A stretch of DNA of 48,877 nucleotides from Streptococcus mitis (GTDB lineage: Bacteria > Bacillota > Bacilli > Lactobacillales > Streptococcaceae). Positions within the stretch are counted from its first letter, which is position 1; every line of letters starts with the position of its first letter. Below the pieces are notes generated by a model. It was not told the origin of the DNA. It was given only the letters and a program-made list of their open reading frames with translations, and did no database searches. The position numbers and the translations under genes are program-made. Positions 29,701 through 38,142 of this stretch are shown here, piece by piece. Where the stretch lies: contig NZ_WIJK01000017.1 in assembly GCF_009496285.1 (NCBI RefSeq), positions 1-48,877 of the forward strand, read 5' to 3'.

Positions 29701-31818
29701 CCAGAGTAAATGAGCAGGATCAAAATAAGAATCTCGAGTTCGAGTCGCTGAAGAGGTTTCAGAACCATAAATCAACCAATCTGGATGTTCCTTACGAACC
29801 GCATCATAATTCCGTTCCCCATAGTTCATACCAACAGCATCCATGATTGCTGCTAATTCTAAGAACAAGCCGCTTGATCTACGACTGAATTTGTTTTCAC
29901 CCATAGTCACATAACGTTCTGTATCAATTGCTTTGATGATGGCTTTCAAACGCTTAGCTGTTTCTAGAGAGCGCTCACCACCATCTGCTTCATCAACTTC
30001 GTTACCGAGTGACCACATAACGATAGATGGATTATTTTTATCACGTTCAACCATGGTTCTAAGGTCAAAATCAGACCACTTCTCACCCTTCTTAGCTTCT
30101 GGGTGAGTTGCATCTTGGTCAAAGAAACGTCCATAGTCATACGTTTTCTTGCCACGATACCAAGTATCAAAGGCTTCTTCTTGGACCAAAAGTCCTAGAC
30201 TTGCCGCAGCATCAAGCAACTGTGGACTTGCTGGATTGTGGGTTGTACGGATAGAGTTAACTCCCATATCTTTCAGGAGTTTTAATTTACGGTAGGTTGC
30301 CTTATAGTTTTCTTCTGCCCCCAAGGCACCGTTATCATGGTGGATACTAACTCCATGGAATTTCATTCTCTCGCCATTAAGAGAGAATCCTTCCTTAGCT
30401 GTCCAGTTGAAATAACGATAACCAAAAGTATCTTCTGTTACATCAACTAGCTGACCTTCATTATAAACCTTTGTTTTAAGAACATAGAGTTGAGGATTAT
30501 AACTTTTCGTTGTCCAGAGAGTTGGCTTGTTAACCAAGATCGTTTGTTTAAAGTCTGCTGTCTCATTTCCTGATAGACTCTTAGTTACAGAACGAACCAA
30601 ATCTGAGACAGCCTTACCTTCCTTAGTAAAAATCTGTTGCTCCACAAATACCTTGGCTAAAGTCTTGGCAGTGTTTTTTATCTTGCTTTGAATTTGTGTT
30701 TCAACATTGCCATCTTTTTGTTCAGCCAATTTTGGAGTTGTAATATGGTTTCCATTTTCAGCCACTTGCACCTTGTCACGATAGCTAAGTGTCACATCGC
30801 GATAGATCCCACTTCCTGAGTACCATCGACTACTTGGCTGTTTATTGGTAACTTGGACCGCAATGGTATTTTCACTACCATCCTTATTTAAAAATTCAGT
30901 GATATCATATGAAAAATGATTGTAACCACTTGGATAATGACCTACAAATTTACCATTGACATAGACCTTGGAGTCCATGTAAACTCCATCAAAATTAATA
31001 CGAACATCTTTATCCTTAGCAGCTTCATCAACCGTGAAGGTCTTACGATACCAGGCAGTACCACCATTTAGTTGACCACCTTCATTACGAGCAGGAGACT
31101 TGTGATCGAAATCAAAATAGATACTCCAGTCATGAGGAAGGTTCAACTTAGACCAGTCATGAACATCCACATCTTTCTTAGAAAAATCACCCTGAGCGTT
31201 TAGTTTAAAATACCAGTCTTTGTTGAAATTTTGTTTTCTTTCCTGTAAAAGTTGGTCTTCTTTTTCCTTCTCTTTTGTGGCTTGAGGCAATTCACTTGCA
31301 GAAGCTTTTTCTTCCTTGCTTTTATCGTCCGTTACAGGTTTATTCTGATTAGGTTTAGCAGTATGTTCTTCTCGAACTGCTGGCTTGTCAGAACTTGCTT
31401 CTGAATCTGTAGACTCTTTCCCGTCCACTTCAGTAGCAGGTTTTTCAGTTTTTTCAACTTTGTCTTTTTTAGGGCTAACTACTTCTGCTTCCTTTTCTTC
31501 CTTAGGACTTGTAGCCTCAGTCATCTTTTCTTCAGTTACTGGTTTTGCTGCTTCAACCGCATCATTTTCTTCTCCAGTAGCTGAATCTTGTGGGCCATTT
31601 TGCTCAGCTTTTGCAACGGCCACAACATGATCATCTGGAAGCTTATCTAAAGGTTGAACTTGGTGAATCGTTTCTTCGCTGGGACTAGTTGTTTCAGTTT
31701 CCGCAGCTTGCGCTACCTGAAGACCAAATATACTAGCTCCAATCATAACCGAAGCCGCACCAATGGCGAATTTACGAATACTAAAATGACAGCGTTTTTC
31801 AAAAAATCTCTTATCCAT
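23707..31818 (-). CDS. bgaA: Cell-wall-anchored beta-galactosidase, BgaA type
   Basis: Giant 2703-aa surface glycosidase that removes terminal galactose from host glycans and acts as an adhesin in pneumococcus. It has a YSIRK-type signal peptide (FSIRKFAIGAASVMIG, cleavage near residue 39), an acidic linker to about 190, and a GH2 catalytic region (about 200-860) with acid/base E607 in WSLGNEVD and nucleophile E687 in IYGSE. Ig-like (Big_4-type) domains follow, with two carbohydrate-binding modules of the CBM71 type and further FIVAR/Ig-like units. A C-terminal tract has eight GDEPAP-starting repeats, and the end is LPETG plus hydrophobic helix plus basic tail. Pneumococcal BgaA is about 2230 aa, so this form is longer. 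A GAAAGGA site precedes the ATG. A cre site lies in the leader. Confidence 0.94.
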   Translation of the reverse strand: MDKRFFEKRCHFSIRKFAIGAASVMIGASIFGLQVAQAAETETTSPSEETIHQVQPLDKLPDDHVVAVAKAEQNGPQDSATGEENDAVEAAKPVTEEKMTEATSPKEEKEAEVVSPKKDKVEKTEKPATEVDGKESTDSEASSDKPAVREEHTAKPNQNKPVTDDKSKEEKASASELPQATKEKEKEDQLLQERKQNFNKDWYFKLNAQGDFSKKDVDVHDWSKLNLPHDWSIYFDFDHKSPARNEGGQLNGGTAWYRKTFTVDEAAKDKDVRINFDGVYMDSKVYVNGKFVGHYPSGYNHFSYDITEFLNKDGSENTIAVQVTNKQPSSRWYSGSGIYRDVTLSYRDKVQVAENGNHITTPKLAEQKDGNVETQIQSKIKNTAKTLAKVFVEQQIFTKEGKAVSDLVRSVTKSLSGNETADFKQTILVNKPTLWTTKSYNPQLYVLKTKVYNEGQLVDVTEDTFGYRYFNWTAKEGFSLNGERMKFHGVSIHHDNGALGAEENYKATYRKLKLLKDMGVNSIRTTHNPASPQLLDAAASLGLLVQEEAFDTWYRGKKTYDYGRFFDQDATHPEAKKGEKWSDFDLRTMVERDKNNPSIVMWSLGNEVDEADGGERSLETAKRLKAIIKAIDTERYVTMGENKFSRRSSGLFLELAAIMDAVGMNYGERNYDAVRKEHPDWLIYGSETSSATRTRDSYFDPAHLLWHDNRPNRHYEQSDYGNDRVAWGRTATESWTFDRDRAGYAGQFIWTGFDYIGEPTPWHNQDNTPVKSSYFGIIDTAGLPKNDFYLYRSEWYSAKEKPTVRIMPHWNWTEETLKERNMLVNGKVPVRTFSNAASVELFLNNESLGKKEFVKKTTEDGRPYHEGAKPSELYLEWLVDYKPGTLTAIARDENGKEIARDSVTTAGEPARVRLTKEEHVITADGKDLSYIHYEIVDEDGNVVPTANNLVHFNLHGQGQIVGVDNGEQASRERYKAQKDGTWQRKAFNGKGVVIVKSTEKEGKFTLYADSAGLASDHATVTTVSGKKENRHFVAFAPVKARTDVSENPKLPETVTAIYSDGSVEEKAVTWDIPEDLLSSAGEKKVLGSVEGLETKAEALVKVVALDKWLPKVATVPVGTAAEDLDKTVTAVLSDGNLVDAEVVSWTLKDPSALTKEGGRTEATGKLEGNDYEVTATFIASDQETENTVTGLTVGDKTLENFEPGKTYYRVSLPYTAKIPSVGAQTTGYQVTVQQASAANDYQASVFLSDQKGDLVQTYLIQFVKEAPALTRLEVSVEGKETATEDQVLPYHVIGHYEDGTQTEFSASDIHLEAKSADGGHLEVNGQNLLLYKKGSVTLTPRIDNQTDKTQSVATELVIKENTVDKKIVKLHPVSISTDINQQPNLPDQIGAEFDKGLPRKVAVTWDKVDVKELGYYHSFTLKGHVEGTDIEALANVTVEGLQVAEEISLTLPKGETVQLPASVRAYHSNGTTVYKDVLWDKVPENLSQTEGIYEIKGQLVGSHLTTKAHVRVSSQVVAGNNISKQWTGSQLPAAIVSNTGGDDSASTLNDLTVSRASTDVKNRWTTWQTGTDNDWASILFGNSGDLTKRFVDNLSVDFYTDGAIGLPKEYVIEYYVGQEVPDLPNDVNHAQGDAKHPFNNAANWKAVENLHAPGQLSAGQTNHFTFDKVETYAVRMRMKKADGKAGVGLTEITILGSKVPSATSSEISIQVDGKKLEHFNPSKTDYYIPQASKEITATASNNGLVTVVPATSEKGATRLILKAEDGTVLKEYRIFRDDEKESTQPAAAENSAQTLKVGDQLQLPTEVTVYYPSQTGWVKANLAVQWDAVPEHATAQEGNFEVLGHVLGTDLTTKMQVTVVTKGNQVISENASNNATDSKAFASTTNDTQAASRDKIFYINDGHFNEDGRWTNWSRTPKDQETSVGILFKKNGQITPQSVGKVAIQFFKDSGTDAPATMVLERYVGPAYTEPSTISRYEENADHPFNKAENWQEIPYKASGEIVAGKPIEFTFDPIQTTAIRARMTRKSTTNGLAMVEFSAYSPAKANDVETPSVTISVAGKALENFDPEVSDYTVSLNGTKPQVTAQASGHGVTTVVESSQDNLPTLVRLLAKDGSLVKEYRIHFKPSHRIVPEEGDQSPVLERPSLEVVKSEIPFKEIIRENNDLAQDERRVISEGKKGERVDYVEVLGFNRTTVHIDTTEAQDRVVEVKVKPAITTSKGDEPAPVVEIPEFDGGVNAAEAAKHELPEYTDAIGTAGDEPAPVVEVPEFEGGVNAVEAAKNELPEYTDAIGTVGDEPAPVVEVPEFEGGVNAVEAAKNELPEYTEAVGTVGDEPAPVVEVPEFEGGVNAIEAAKNELPEYTEAVGTVGDEPAPVVEIPEFKGGVNAVEAAKNEVPEFTGGVNALEAAKNELPEYTEAISTVGDEPAPVVEVPEFEGGVNAVEAAKNELPEYTEAIGTVGNEPAPVVEVPEFKGGVNAVEAAKNEVLEFTGSVNAVEAAKNELPEYTGTLATVGNEPAPSVEKPAAEVQILSDKETGVLVAGLSQDLDANLKLQVQKVLRQELAGKQYDAYQVKLLDKDNQMVAPKGAVLVRLPVKDQIQEVYHMSLDQGLQVQRVTLVGDTVEFVTKDLGLYAIVYKEQNQEPVESDRVTTVNGEALENASGKASAARLPETGETQSDTAAFLASLSLVLSVALLTVKRKEK
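24271..25158 (-). repeat. Tandem 111-bp repeats in bgaA
   Basis: Eight units start with GDEPAP or GNEPAP, and seven continue through a full 37-aa unit with the pattern PVVEVPEFEGGVNAVEAAKN and ELPEYT. Two units carry an extra 17-aa VPEFTGGVNALEAAKNE-like insert, itself a partial duplication. The DNA copies are nearly identical, which favours slippage and copy-number change. The tract probably forms an extended stalk before the sorting signal. Confidence 0.9.
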
Positions 31819-31847
31819 TAAATCCTGTTTTCCTTTCTTATATATTT

Positions 31848-31861
31848 AGTAAGCGATTACA
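31848..31861 (-). promoter_or_regulatory. CcpA-binding cre site of bgaA
   Basis: Minus-strand TGTAATCGCTTACT fits the catabolite-responsive element consensus TGNAANCGNWNNCW at every position. It lies 29 nt before the start codon, downstream of the predicted promoter, where bound CcpA would block elongation. CcpA control of bgaA is known in pneumococcus. Confidence 0.8.
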
Positions 31862-31912
31862 TTCTTTGCTAAAAAATAAACCTCCTCCCAGAACGCCCAC
31901 TAAATTTTTAGA

Positions 31913-31941
31913 TATAAATATTGTTAACCTTAATATATCAA
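31913..31941 (-). promoter_or_regulatory. Probable promoter of bgaA
   Basis: Minus-strand TTGATA (31936-31941), 17-nt spacer, TTTATA (31913-31918). This gives a leader of about 85 nt that contains the cre site. Confidence 0.55.
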
Positions 31942-32003
31942 AATAGTAGAAGATTTTCAATAATTTGTAGAAGTTTTACTGTAATTTTATTAAAATAAGT
32001 GCA

Positions 32004-32036
32004 AGAAAAAACAAGTTCGTTTTTTAGAACTTGTTT
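32004..32036 (-). terminator. Terminator after folD
   Basis: Minus-strand AAACAAGTTC / GAACTTGTTT, 10 bp, followed by a T-run (32004-32010). It separates folD from the bgaA promoter region. Confidence 0.85.
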
Positions 32037-32063
32037 CTTCACTATATAAAATCAATGCTTGTA

Positions 32064-32918
32064 TTATCTATCCAAACTACGCAATGCCGCCTGATAAGTC
32101 TGCTCCATCAACATAGTAATGGTCATAGGTCCAACTCCACCAGGTACAGGTGTGATATGGCTAGCGATTGGTGCAACGGCATCATAGTCAACATCTCCAC
32201 AGAGCTTGCCATTTTCATCTCGGTTCATCCCCACATCAATAACAACAGCCCCAGATTTGACAAAGTCAGCAGTCGCAAACTTAGCACGACCGATTGCTAC
32301 GACAAGAATATCGGCCTTAGAAGCTACCTTGGCAAGATTGTGTGTTCGTGAGTGGGTCAAGGTTACAGTTGCATTCTTAGCTAATAACAACTGGGCCATT
32401 GGTTTACCGACAATATTAGAACGACCAATGACAACTGCATTCTTACCTTCTAGTTCAATCCCATACTCGTGAAACATTTCCATGATGCCAGCTGGAGTTG
32501 AAGGGATCATAACTGGATGACCAGACCAAAGGCGCCCCATGTTGAGCGGATGAAAACCATCCACGTCCTTTTCTGGATCAATAGCCAATAAAACAGCTTC
32601 TTCATCGATGTGTTTTGGTAATGGTAACTGCACCAAAATACCATGCCAAGCTGGATCTTGATTGTATTTGGCAATCAAATCCAACAATTCCTCTTGGGTA
32701 ATGGTTTCAGGAACTCTCACAACTTCACTTTGGAAACCTGCAGCTATCGCTGAACGTTCCTTGTTACGAACGTAAACCTGACTGGCTGGATTGTCCCCAA
32801 CCAAAATAACCACCAAACCAGGCACCAAACCTGTCTCTTCCTTCAATTTCGCAGTCTTTTCAGCCAATTGTCCTTGTAGCTTGGCTGCTAAAGCCTTGCC
32901 ATCAATAATCTGTGTCAT
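32064..32918 (-). CDS. folD: Bifunctional methylenetetrahydrofolate dehydrogenase / cyclohydrolase
   Basis: Interconverts methylene-, methenyl- and formyl-tetrahydrofolate in one-carbon metabolism. The 284-aa protein shows [18 protein letters not shown] with the conserved Yxxx[43 protein letters not shown] (NADP site) and the C-terminal [15 protein letters not shown]. The start is the ATG at 32918. An open extension of 21 codons lacks conservation and covers the extended -10 promoter TGTTATAAT (32949-32954). Confidence 0.97.
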   Translation of the reverse strand: MTQIIDGKALAAKLQGQLAEKTAKLKEETGLVPGLVVILVGDNPASQVYVRNKERSAIAAGFQSEVVRVPETITQEELLDLIAKYNQDPAWHGILVQLPLPKHIDEEAVLLAIDPEKDVDGFHPLNMGRLWSGHPVMIPSTPAGIMEMFHEYGIELEGKNAVVIGRSNIVGKPMAQLLLAKNATVTLTHSRTHNLAKVASKADILVVAIGRAKFATADFVKSGAVVIDVGMNRDENGKLCGDVDYDAVAPIASHITPVPGGVGPMTITMLMEQTYQAALRSLDR

Positions 32919-33015
32919 GTGTTTTCTCTTTTCTAACAAATATCCTCTATTATAACAAAAAAACGCTCGACCTTCTAACACTTCTTACCTAAGATACCCT
33001 ATAGTCTGAAACTAT

Positions 33016-33040
33016 AAGAAAAAGCCCACTTGGAGCTTTT
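33016..33040 (-). terminator. Terminator after the ABC transporter genes
   Basis: Minus-strand AAAAGCTC / GGGCTTTT (one wobble) around a 5-nt loop, followed by TTC after the T-run. Confidence 0.65.
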
Positions 33041-33050
33041 CATGATATTC

Positions 33051-33785
33051 TTACAAAACCTTACTCAAAAACTCCTTGGTTCTTTGTTCTTGGGTTTGTT
33101 CAAAGACCTGCTCTGGAGTTCCATCTTCGACAACAACACCGTCAGCCATAAAGATGACACGGTCTGCCACTTCACGCGCAAAACCCATCTCATGCGTCAC
33201 GATGACCATGGTCATACCTGACTTGGCAAGTTCTTGCATAACCGCTAGTACTTCCCCTACCATTTCTGGGTCTAGGGCAGAAGTCGGTTCATCAAATAGC
33301 AAAACATCTGGTTCCATGGCTAGACCACGCGCGATAGCGATACGCTGTTGTTGCCCGCCCGACAAGCTTTGTGGATAGGCATCGGCCTTATCTGGCAAAC
33401 CAACCTTCTCCAAGAGCTCATGCGCTCTCTTTTCAGCCACTTCCTTACTTTCTCCCTTAGTCTTAATTGGAGAAAGTGTAATGTTTTCCATAACTGTCAT
33501 ATTTGGGAAGAGATTGAACTGTTGGAAAACCATTCCCATCTTTTCACGCATGGCAAAGAGGTCGTTTTTCTTATCTGTAATGTCTACTCCTTCAAAGATA
33601 ACCTTTCCTTTTGTCGCTTCTTCGAGGAGATTCATAGAGCGAAGGAGGGTTGACTTACCGCTACCAGATGGTCCGATAATCACCACAACTTCCCCTTTTT
33701 TGATTTTAAGATCAATCCCTTTTAAAACTTCATTCTTCCCAAAGTTTTTATGAAGGTTTTCAATTTTTATAAGCGTTTCAGTCAT
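33051..33785 (-). CDS. Amino-acid ABC transporter, ATP-binding protein
   Basis: 244-aa ATPase of the polar amino-acid uptake family (GlnQ-like). Walker [10 protein letters not shown] near residues 36-44, Q-loop [14 protein letters not shown], signature [16 protein letters not shown], Walker [15 protein letters not shown], and H-loop [15 protein letters not shown]. It overlaps the permease stop by one base (TAATG), so translation is coupled. No substrate-binding protein gene is adjacent, so the ligand cannot be named. Confidence 0.93.
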   Translation of the reverse strand: MTETLIKIENLHKNFGKNEVLKGIDLKIKKGEVVVIIGPSGSGKSTLLRSMNLLEEATKGKVIFEGVDITDKKNDLFAMREKMGMVFQQFNLFPNMTVMENITLSPIKTKGESKEVAEKRAHELLEKVGLPDKADAYPQSLSGGQQQRIAIARGLAMEPDVLLFDEPTSALDPEMVGEVLAVMQELAKSGMTMVIVTHEMGFAREVADRVIFMADGVVVEDGTPEQVFEQTQEQRTKEFLSKVL

Positions 33786-34468
33786 TATTTTTTCTCTCCT
33801 TGTCCCATACGATTTTCAAAAGCTTTCAAGGCTAGTGTCAAGATAGAGGTCATAATCAAGTAGTAAAAGGCAGCAAATAAGAGTGGAGTTAAAGGCAAGT
33901 AGGTGGTTGTTGACACCGTAGTAGCTCCATTCCACAATTCCATAACACCGATTGCTGACAAGAGTGAACTATCCTTGATAATGGTAATAAACTCATTCCC
34001 CAAGGCTGGCAAGATATTCTTGATAGCCTGTGGCAAGATGACATAGCGCATGGCATTTTTAGGACGAATCCCTAGAGAGTAAGCCGCCTCTAATTGACCT
34101 TTAGGTACTGCATTGATACCAGCACGAACTGTTTCTGATACATAGGCACCACTATTCATAGAGATAATGATAATCCCTGGAATCAAACGTGAAAAATCAA
34201 CTCCCAAAACTCCAATCTGAATTGTCGGAGCATTGATATGCATAAGAGCAAAAGCAATCATGATCTGTACCATCATAGGTGTTCCACGGAAAATCCAAAT
34301 ATAAACATTGGCAAGCCAAGCTATGGGCTTCATTTTTGAACGTTGAGCAAAAGCCAAGACTACTCCTAAAATTGTCCCAAAAAAGACAACCAAAACAGAG
34401 ATCAAGACTGTTACGAGAGCACCATAGTTAAAATATGGCAGATATTTAGGTAAAAAAGAAAAATTCAT
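33785..34468 (-). CDS. Amino-acid ABC transporter, permease
   Basis: 227-aa membrane protein of the HisM/GlnP permease family with about five helices. The EAA loop is visible as [22 protein letters not shown], the contact site for the ATPase. The N-terminal helix (about 15-40) and the [10 protein letters not shown] segment are typical. There is no fused solute-binding domain, so a separate lipoprotein encoded elsewhere must deliver the substrate. It is first in a two-gene operon with the ATPase. The start has only a weak Shine-Dalgarno. A good promoter (34509-34537) lies about 40 nt upstream. Confidence 0.92.
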   Translation of the reverse strand: MNFSFLPKYLPYFNYGALVTVLISVLVVFFGTILGVVLAFAQRSKMKPIAWLANVYIWIFRGTPMMVQIMIAFALMHINAPTIQIGVLGVDFSRLIPGIIIISMNSGAYVSETVRAGINAVPKGQLEAAYSLGIRPKNAMRYVILPQAIKNILPALGNEFITIIKDSSLLSAIGVMELWNGATTVSTTTYLPLTPLLFAAFYYLIMTSILTLALKAFENRMGQGEKK

Positions 34469-34508
34469 AAATCCACTACTTTCTAATTTCTAACTTAAAA
34501 CTTGTATG

Positions 34509-34537
34509 AGTATAACATGTTTTGAATAAAAATTCAA
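34509..34537 (-). promoter_or_regulatory. Promoter of the ABC transporter operon
   Basis: Minus-strand TTGAAT (34532-34537), 17-nt spacer ending in TGT, TATACT (34509-34514). Confidence 0.7.
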
Positions 34538-34664
34538 TATTTTTCCTTTTATTTTCAATAAAATTTCAAAGAAAACAGAAATAGCGAGAAATCTTAGTTT
34601 TTTCTAGTCAAGTGGATACTCTTTATGGTAAAATAGTAACGATAAGAAATGGAGGAGAATCAAA

Positions 34665-34895
34665 ATGGAATCACATTTGGTTAGAATCATCAACCGCCTA
34701 GAAGCAATGACAAAAGATGGTGGTAACTTAAAACGTAACTTTGAGCGCGAGGGAGTTGTTGTAGCTGAAGTTGCTTTTAACCATGATGAAGAAAATGGCC
34801 CAATCTTTACACTTCGTGATGTTGAAGCTCGTGAAACATATACTTTTGACAGCATCGACTTGATTGCGATGGAAATTTACGAACTTCTATACTAA
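34665..34895 (+). CDS. YkuJ-like (DUF1797) protein
   Basis: 76-aa soluble protein resembling Bacillus YkuJ and its DUF1797 relatives, small conserved Firmicute proteins of unknown function with a compact alpha/beta fold. The family pattern is seen in NRLEAMTKDGGNLKRNFEREG and FTLRDVEARETYTFDSIDL. GGAGGAG precedes the ATG. An extended -10 (TGGTAAAAT) lies about 30 nt upstream. It is divergent from the ABC transporter and monocistronic. Confidence 0.85.
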   Translation: MESHLVRIINRLEAMTKDGGNLKRNFEREGVVVAEVAFNHDEENGPIFTLRDVEARETYTFDSIDLIAMEIYELLY

Positions 34896-34908
34896 TAATA
34901 GATATACA

Positions 34909-35073
34909 GAGGTTGGGACAAAAGATCCCGACCTCACTTTTTATTAGCAATCAAACTTTGACGCGGTAGCTGATTGGACTTTTCGTTCGTCTTTTAGACT
35001 CCCAAAACTCCTAATCATCTTCGCGGAGCCGGGACTACGAAATCGAGACTTTGTCTATCGATTTCTGTCCCAC
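34909..35073 (-). repeat. Intergenic repeat, copy B, with terminator function
   Basis: 165 nt; the reverse complement starts GTGGGACAGAAATCGA and ends CTTTTGTCCCAACCTC, matching copy A at 23491-23662. Its left end forms GAGGTTGGGA / TCCCGACCTC, 10 bp with one wobble, followed by ACTTTTTATT, so the repeat supplies a terminator for the YkuJ-like gene. The 396-nt gap before clpE otherwise holds a second terminator, the clpE promoter and the CtsR box. Confidence 0.65.
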
Positions 35074-35090
35074 CGCCTTTCACCAACGAG

Positions 35091-35122
35091 AATCCTTTTT
35101 GTATGACAAATAGGATTTTTTT
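35091..35122 (+). terminator. Second terminator upstream of clpE
   Basis: AATCCTTTTTG pairs with CAAATAGGATT (one mismatch) around a 5-nt loop and runs into TTTTTTTC. Confidence 0.65.
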
Positions 35123-35189
35123 CTTGCTATCAAAATCTTCTCCAGATTAGCGCTCTACTATTTATAGTGCTAGTATCCAATCTTTTTAC

Positions 35190-35217
35190 TTGAATTGCCC
35201 AATAATCATGATATAAT
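35190..35217 (+). promoter_or_regulatory. Promoter of clpE
   Basis: TTGAAT (35190-35195), 16-nt spacer ending in TGA, TATAAT (35212-35217). Confidence 0.7.
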
Positions 35218-35232
35218 TAAATTATATACTTG

Positions 35233-35249
35233 TTTGACTATTTTTGACC
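35233..35249 (+). promoter_or_regulatory. CtsR operator of clpE
   Basis: TTTGACTATTTTTGACC is an exact heptad direct repeat (TTTGACT, 3-nt spacer, TTTGACC), the CtsR heat-shock repressor box. It lies just downstream of the -10, so bound CtsR would block initiation. clp genes are the standard CtsR regulon in streptococci. Confidence 0.92.
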
Positions 35250-35291
35250 TTTTAGATTTAGTCAAGACTAAGAAAGAAATGAGGTGGCGGT

Positions 35292-37541
35292 ATGCTCTGT
35301 CAAAACTGTAAAATCAATGACTCAACGATTCATCTTTATACCAATCTCAATGGACAACAAAAGCAAATCGACCTTTGTCAAAATTGCTACAAAATTATCA
35401 AAACAGATCCTAACAATAGCTTATTCAAGGGCATTACAGATTTAAACAACCGTGATTTTGATCCCTTTGGAGATTTCTTTAACGATCTCAACAACTTTAG
35501 ACCCTCTTCAAATAACAATGTTCCCCCAACCCAGTCAGGTGGAGGATACGGAGGAAACGGTGGGTACGGTCCTCAAAATCGTGGGCCAGTTCAAACTCCT
35601 CCACCTAGTCAAGAAAAAGGACTCTTGGAAGAGTACGGTATCAATGTAACTGAGATTGCACGTCGTGGAAATGTCGACCCTGTTATCGGTCGTGATGAAG
35701 AAATCATCCGTGTTATTGAAATTCTCAACCGTAGAACCAAAAACAATCCTGTCCTTATCGGTGAACCTGGTGTTGGTAAGACAGCTGTTGTTGAAGGCTT
35801 GGCTCAAAAAATTGTAGACGGTGATGTTCCTCATAAGCTTCAAGGAAAAGAAGTCATCCGCCTAGACGTCGTGAGTCTTGTCCAAGGCACAGGAATTCGT
35901 GGGCAGTTCGAAGAGCGCATGCAAAAACTTATGGAGGAAATTCGTGAGCGCGAGGATGTTATTCTCTTCATTGACGAAATTCATGAAATTGTCGGTGCTG
36001 GTTCAGCAGGAGAAGGGAATATGGATGCAGGAAATATCCTCAAACCAGCTCTCGCTCGTGGCGAACTCCAACTGGTTGGTGCTACTACCCTCAATGAATA
36101 TCGCATCATCGAAAAAGATGCTGCCCTTGAACGTCGTATGCAACCTGTCAAAGTTGATGAACCAACTGTGGAAGAAACCATTATTATCCTGAAAGGTATC
36201 CAAAAGAAATACGAAGATTACCATCATGTTCACTATACTGATGGGGCTATCGAAGCGGCCGCTACCCTTTCTAACCGCTACATCCAAGATCGTTTCTTGC
36301 CAGACAAGGCCATTGACCTCCTAGATGAAGCTGGTTCAAAAATGAACTTAACCTTGAATTTTGTAGATCCTAAGGTCATCGACCAACGCTTAATCGAAGC
36401 AGAAAATCTCAAGGCACAAGCAACCCGCGATGAAGATTTTGAAAAAGCAGCCTACTTCCGTGACCAGATTGCCAAGTATAAGGAAATGCAAAAGACTAAG
36501 GTAACGGATCAGGATACCCCAATCATCAGCGAAAAGACAATCGAACACATCATCGAACAAAAAACTAATATTCCAGTTGGTGATTTGAAAGAAAAAGAAC
36601 AATCTCAACTGATCAACCTAGCAGATGACCTCAAGGCTCATGTTATTGGACAAGATGATGCAGTTGATAAGATCGCCAAGGCTATCCGTCGGAACCGTGT
36701 TGGACTCGGTACTCCAAACCGTCCAATCGGTAGCTTCCTCTTTGTTGGTCCTACCGGTGTCGGTAAAACCGAACTTTCTAAACAGCTGGCCATCGAACTC
36801 TTTGGTTCTGCTGACAGCATGATTCGCTTTGACATGAGTGAATACATGGAAAAACACAGCGTGGCTAAACTCGTTGGTGCCCCTCCAGGTTATGTTGGCT
36901 ACGATGAAGCTGGACAATTGACTGAAAAAGTTCGTCGTAACCCCTACTCACTGATCCTCTTGGATGAAGTTGAAAAAGCCCATCCAGATGTTATGCATAT
37001 GTTCCTTCAAGTCTTGGACGATGGTCGTTTAACGGATGGTCAAGGACGAACTGTTAGCTTTAAAGACGCTATCATTATCATGACCTCAAATGCAGGTACA
37101 GGTAAGGCAGAAGCTAGTGTTGGATTTGGTGCTGCTCGAGAAGGTCGTACCAACTCTGTTCTAGGTGAACTCGGTAACTTTTTCAGCCCCGAATTCATGA
37201 ACCGTTTTGATGGTATTATTGAATTCAAGGCTCTCAGCAAGGAAAATCTCCTTCAAATCGTTGACCTCATGTTAGATGATGTCAATAAACGACTCTCAAG
37301 CAATAACATCCATTTGGATGTAACAGATAAGGTTAAAGAAAAACTTGTAGACCTTGGTTACGATCCAAAAATGGGAGCTCGCCCACTCCGTCGTACCATC
37401 CAAGACTACATCGAAGATGCCATTACGGACTACTACCTTGAAAATCCAAGCGAGAAAAATCTCAAAGCCGTCATGACTAGCAATGGTAAAATCATGATTA
37501 AATCAAAAAATAAATTGGAAACAGTTGACTCAAATGACTAA
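35292..37541 (+). CDS. clpE: ATP-dependent Clp protease ATP-binding subunit ClpE
   Basis: AAA+ unfoldase that feeds proteins to ClpP under heat and other stress. The 749-aa protein has an N-terminal zinc finger with C3, C6, C29 and C32, a Gly/Pro-rich linker, AAA module 1 ([23 protein letters not shown]), a UVR-like coiled segment ([20 protein letters not shown]), and AAA module 2 ([25 protein letters not shown]). A C-terminal D2-small domain follows. There is no ClpC-type N domain. The start has GAGGTG 6 nt upstream. A CtsR box covers the promoter. A long terminator follows. Confidence 0.97.
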   Translation: MLCQNCKINDSTIHLYTNLNGQQKQIDLCQNCYKIIKTDPNNSLFKGITDLNNRDFDPFGDFFNDLNNFRPSSNNNVPPTQSGGGYGGNGGYGPQNRGPVQTPPPSQEKGLLEEYGINVTEIARRGNVDPVIGRDEEIIRVIEILNRRTKNNPVLIGEPGVGKTAVVEGLAQKIVDGDVPHKLQGKEVIRLDVVSLVQGTGIRGQFEERMQKLMEEIREREDVILFIDEIHEIVGAGSAGEGNMDAGNILKPALARGELQLVGATTLNEYRIIEKDAALERRMQPVKVDEPTVEETIIILKGIQKKYEDYHHVHYTDGAIEAAATLSNRYIQDRFLPDKAIDLLDEAGSKMNLTLNFVDPKVIDQRLIEAENLKAQATRDEDFEKAAYFRDQIAKYKEMQKTKVTDQDTPIISEKTIEHIIEQKTNIPVGDLKEKEQSQLINLADDLKAHVIGQDDAVDKIAKAIRRNRVGLGTPNRPIGSFLFVGPTGVGKTELSKQLAIELFGSADSMIRFDMSEYMEKHSVAKLVGAPPGYVGYDEAGQLTEKVRRNPYSLILLDEVEKAHPDVMHMFLQVLDDGRLTDGQGRTVSFKDAIIIMTSNAGTGKAEASVGFGAAREGRTNSVLGELGNFFSPEFMNRFDGIIEFKALSKENLLQIVDLMLDDVNKRLSSNNIHLDVTDKVKEKLVDLGYDPKMGARPLRRTIQDYIEDAITDYYLENPSEKNLKAVMTSNGKIMIKSKNKLETVDSND

Positions 37542-37553
37542 TTCCACATACTA

Positions 37554-37589
37554 AAAGAATGTTCTTACTTGACAGTAAGAGCATTCTTT
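37554..37589 (+). terminator. Terminator after clpE
   Basis: 15-bp stem AAAGAATGTTCTTAC / GTAAGAGCATTCTTT (one wobble) with the 6-nt loop TTGACA. The loop doubles as the -35 of the next gene. Confidence 0.8.
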
Positions 37590-37597
37590 AATATGAT
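37569..37597 (+). promoter_or_regulatory. Nudix gene promoter with -35 in a terminator loop
   Basis: TTGACA (37569-37574, consensus) is the loop of the clpE terminator. After exactly 17 nt follows TATGAT (37592-37597), about 30 nt before the Nudix start. Confidence 0.7.
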
Positions 37598-37629
37598 AGA
37601 AAGAAAGCGCACACATAAAGGAGAAATTT

Positions 37630-38079
37630 ATGACAAATCCAACCTTTGGAGAAAAAAAAGAGGGTGTAACCTACAAAACTAGATATGGTGTTTATGCAGT
37701 CATCCCTGACTCAGCACATGAAAAGATTATCCTCGTTCAAGCTCCAAATGGTGCATGGTTCTTGCCTGGTGGCGAGATTGAAGCAGGTGAAGATCATTTT
37801 GAAGCTCTCAAACGAGAACTGATTGAAGAATTAGGTTTTACAGCTGAGATTGGCACTTATTATGGACAAGCAGATGAGTATTTCTATTCCAGCCATCGTG
37901 ATACTTACTACTACAATCCAGCCTATCTCTACGAAGCTACTTCTTATCAAGAAATCCAAAAACCTTTGGAGGACTTCAATCATCTAGCTTGGTTCCCAAT
38001 CGATGAAGCCATTGCTAACTTAAAACGTGGCAGTCATAAATGGGCAATTGAAGCTTGGAAAAAACAGCATCAAGTTTAA
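37630..38079 (+). CDS. Nudix hydrolase, MutT family
   Basis: 149-aa pyrophosphohydrolase. The Nudix box is intact: GGEIEAGEDHFEALKRELIEELGF fits GX5EX7REUXEEXGU with R, E, EE in place. Flanking beta strands (YGVYAVIP, IILVQAPNGAWFLPGG) are typical. The substrate, likely a nucleoside diphosphate derivative, cannot be read from sequence. AAAGGAG precedes the ATG. It is monocistronic, with a compact promoter overlapping the clpE terminator. Confidence 0.9.
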   Translation: MTNPTFGEKKEGVTYKTRYGVYAVIPDSAHEKIILVQAPNGAWFLPGGEIEAGEDHFEALKRELIEELGFTAEIGTYYGQADEYFYSSHRDTYYYNPAYLYEATSYQEIQKPLEDFNHLAWFPIDEAIANLKRGSHKWAIEAWKKQHQV

Positions 38080-38142
38080 ATTAACTTTTCCAATTTTTCC
38101 AAAAAGTGCTATAATAGAAATAGAAACACAGGAGGAAAGCCT

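Noticed and set aside
32919..32981. A 21-codon N-terminal extension of FolD
   Set aside because: It covers the extended -10 box, and the family begins at the next Met ([11 protein letters not shown]).
34604..34855. Minus-strand open frame opposite the YkuJ-like gene
   Set aside because: It is antisense to a gene with good promoter and ribosome site and has no signals of its own.
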